This document shows, piece after piece, positions 62,187 through 64,000 of a DNA stretch of 64,000 nucleotides. The position numbers were made by a program, and so were the translations under genes. Position 1 is the first letter of the stretch; every line of letters begins with the position of its first letter. The stretch covers positions 154,979,663 through 155,043,662 of the forward strand of contig NC_090023.1 of the NCBI RefSeq assembly GCF_037176765.1, read 5' to 3'. The DNA is from Anolis sagrei (taxonomy: Eukaryota > Chordata > Lepidosauria > Squamata > Anolidae). Below the pieces are notes generated by a model. The model did no database searches. It saw nothing but the letters and a program-made list of their open reading frames with translations, and was not told the DNA's origin.

Positions 62187-62655
62187 GAGCCCCCGGTGGG
62201 GCAGTGCGCCTTCTCTGTGGTGGCCCCCCGGCTGTGGTGGCCCCTCCGGCTTGTTTATTATGCACTGTCATTTATGTTTAATTGCACTTGATGTTTTTGC
62301 TTTATCAATGTATGTATTTTGTTTCGGCATCAAATTGTGCCGATTGTGTATACCGCCCTGAGCTGCCTTCGGGCTGAAATGGGTGGGATAGAAATAATGC
62401 AAATAAATAATAAATAAACCCCTGTGCCGGCAGGACTGAAGACCAACATGTTGCAGGTTTGAATCCAGGGAGAGACGGATGAGCTCCCTCTATCAACTCT
62501 AGCTCCTCATGCGGGGGCATGAAAGAAGCCTCCCACAAGGATGATAAAAACATCAAATCTTCTGGGCGTCCCCTGGGCAACATCCTTGCAGATGGCCAAT
62601 TCTCTCAAACCAGAAGATACTTGTAGTTTCTCAAGTCGCTCCTGACATGACAAAA
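62187..62655 (+). mobile_element. SINE split by an L2-type LINE tail
   Basis: The SINE head gagcccccggtggggcagtg stops at about 62205, a LINE 3' end (62206-62415, tail aaataaataataaataa) follows, and the SINE resumes with gtgccggcaggactg through gtttctcaagtcgctcctga. Confidence 0.7.
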
Positions 62656-63239
62656 AAGTGTTCCCTAACAGTGTTTCAAACCCACAGATCTCCAGAGTTT
62701 ATTGGTAGCATCAGCAGCAGCCTGTGTGATACAAGACTGGGCCATCCTTCATCCCACCATGTGGAACAATGTGTGTGTGCAGTTATAATGGAGAGTATTA
62801 TCCTGTTCCGAGTGTTGAAGAATGATTCAACTACAAGATGGAAGTGGCAAAAAATGAGAGTGGAAGTGCCATTTTATAAATTGTCTCTAGCATGAAAAAC
62901 AAAACATCCCTACAAAGGCTAATAAAATACTGTTTTGTATGGAAAACAAGTGGAGAGCAATTCTTCATTTTTCATGAATGTTGAACCTATTACTACAATT
63001 GATTTGCAGTACAGACAACACTCCTCATTTTCAAGGTTCCACACTCACAACTTTGATTATTCATGAGAACATTCACGCGGCAGTCCCATCTTCAGGAGGT
63101 GATAAAAGGCAAGGGATTGCCAACCCAGCTTCCAAAGAGTCACATCCAGTTTCCAAAGAAGGTGCTGCCATGTGAACACTGTGGGAAAGGAGCTGTTCAG
63201 AAGGCAGGCACAATGCTGGCAGTGATACACACACTACTC

Positions 63240-63860
63240 ATTGTATACCAGGATGCTTGTTTGTAAAACTATTGAACTTCCTTCTCTGTTGTTTGTCTGC
63301 AAAACATGGACTGCCTACAAATGTCATTCTCATTCTCTGGAACAATTCCATCAGCATTGCCTTCGAAAAATCCAGGAAATTTTTTGGGAAGACATAAAGA
63401 CAAACAAACATCAGCATTCTGGAAGATGCAAAGACCACCAGCATTGAAGCAATGATCATCTTCCATCAACTTCGTTGGACTGGTGACATTGTCCAAATGC
63501 CCAAACACTGTCTCCCAGAACAGTTACATTATTAGGTTCTTGTGGGTTTTTTCGGGCTATAGGGCCATGTTCTAGAGGCATTTCTCCTGATGTTTCGCCT
63601 GCATCTATGGCAAGCATCCTCAGAGGTAGTCAGACCTCACTACCTCTGAGGATGCTTGCCATAGATGCAGGCGAAACGTCAGGAGAAATGCCTCTAGAAC
63701 ATGGCCCTATAGCCCGAAAAAACCCACAAGAACCTAGTGATTCCAGCCATGAAAGCCTTCGACAGTTACATTATTCTCAGCTCAAGAATGGAAAATGGGA
63801 TGTTGGTGGACAGCAAAAGAGATTAACCACCTCATCACATTTATCTTTGGCTCCATTCTA
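63240..63860 (+). mobile_element. RTE-like LINE remnant interrupted by a Penelope-like fragment
   Basis: Pieces encode KTWTAYKCH, LEQFHQHCLRKI and later YSQLKNGKWDVGGQQKR, the pattern of an ORF2 C-terminus. It is split by the element at 63534. Clade assignment is tentative. Confidence 0.5.
63534..63761. mobile_element. short Penelope-like foldback insertion
   Basis: 14-bp target duplication acagttacattatt (63520-63533, 63762-63775). Two inverted arms of about 95 bases each carry the same 3' sequence as 22286-23482, with the hammerhead-like motif at 63646-63680. No coding part is left. Confidence 0.8.
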
Positions 63861-64000
63861 GGACACTTCCAGGACAGAGCCAGGATGGAGCCAGTTAGAG
63901 CCCATCACATGTTACAGGGCTACTTCTGGTGGGAGGCTTCCCATGTTGTTATTCCATAGGACGGGACCAGCATGGAGGGAAGCTGAACAGTGATGCTTCC

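Overview
The window comes from a squamate reptile, most likely an iguanian lizard such as Anolis or a relative. Five multi-exon collectin genes lie head to tail on the + strand. They sit among repeats typical of lizard genomes: BovB, L1, L2-type and CR1 LINEs, Sauria-type tRNA SINEs, Penelope-like elements with a GIY-YIG domain, SPIN-like and other hAT elements, and palindromic MITEs. The species call is inferred from repeat content. The collectin calls rest on exons that join in frame with phase-1 junctions.

Layout. Collectin 1 (CDS 1413-8021, 290 aa) resembles surfactant protein D and has a TATA box and a noncoding first exon upstream. Collectin 2 (14720-25074, 239 aa) and collectin 3 (32344-35119, 254 aa) have the four-exon plan of mannose-binding lectins and share a CRC...C N-terminus. 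Collectin 4 (41402-45941, 202 aa) and collectin 5 (52513-60288, 231 aa) share a nearly identical first coding exon. The rest is introns and intergenic DNA holding mobile elements. No RNA gene, CRISPR array or prokaryotic feature was seen.

Main result. A tandem duplication of about 9-10 kb (unit A about 33180-43596, unit B about 43597-52866) starts in intron 2 of collectin 3 and ends in intron 1 of collectin 5. Both introns are phase 1. The duplication therefore built a new chimeric gene, collectin 4: signal peptide and cysteine-rich N-terminus from collectin 5, and coiled-coil neck plus C-type lectin domain from collectin 3. Both breakpoints skip the collagen exons, so the predicted product is an open-frame collectin with no collagen domain. 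Collectin 5 has itself lost nearly all of its Gly-X-Y repeats. The two first exons have swapped functional splice donors 12 nt apart.

The proteins would be secreted, Ca2+-dependent carbohydrate-binding innate immune lectins that trimerise through the neck. Collagen length varies across the cluster (31, 16, 20, 0 and about 2 triplets), and so does the sugar-binding site (EPS, EPN, EPN, EPN, and EPN with WHD in place of WND). This suggests diversification of oligomer size and ligand. Expression and function cannot be judged from the sequence.
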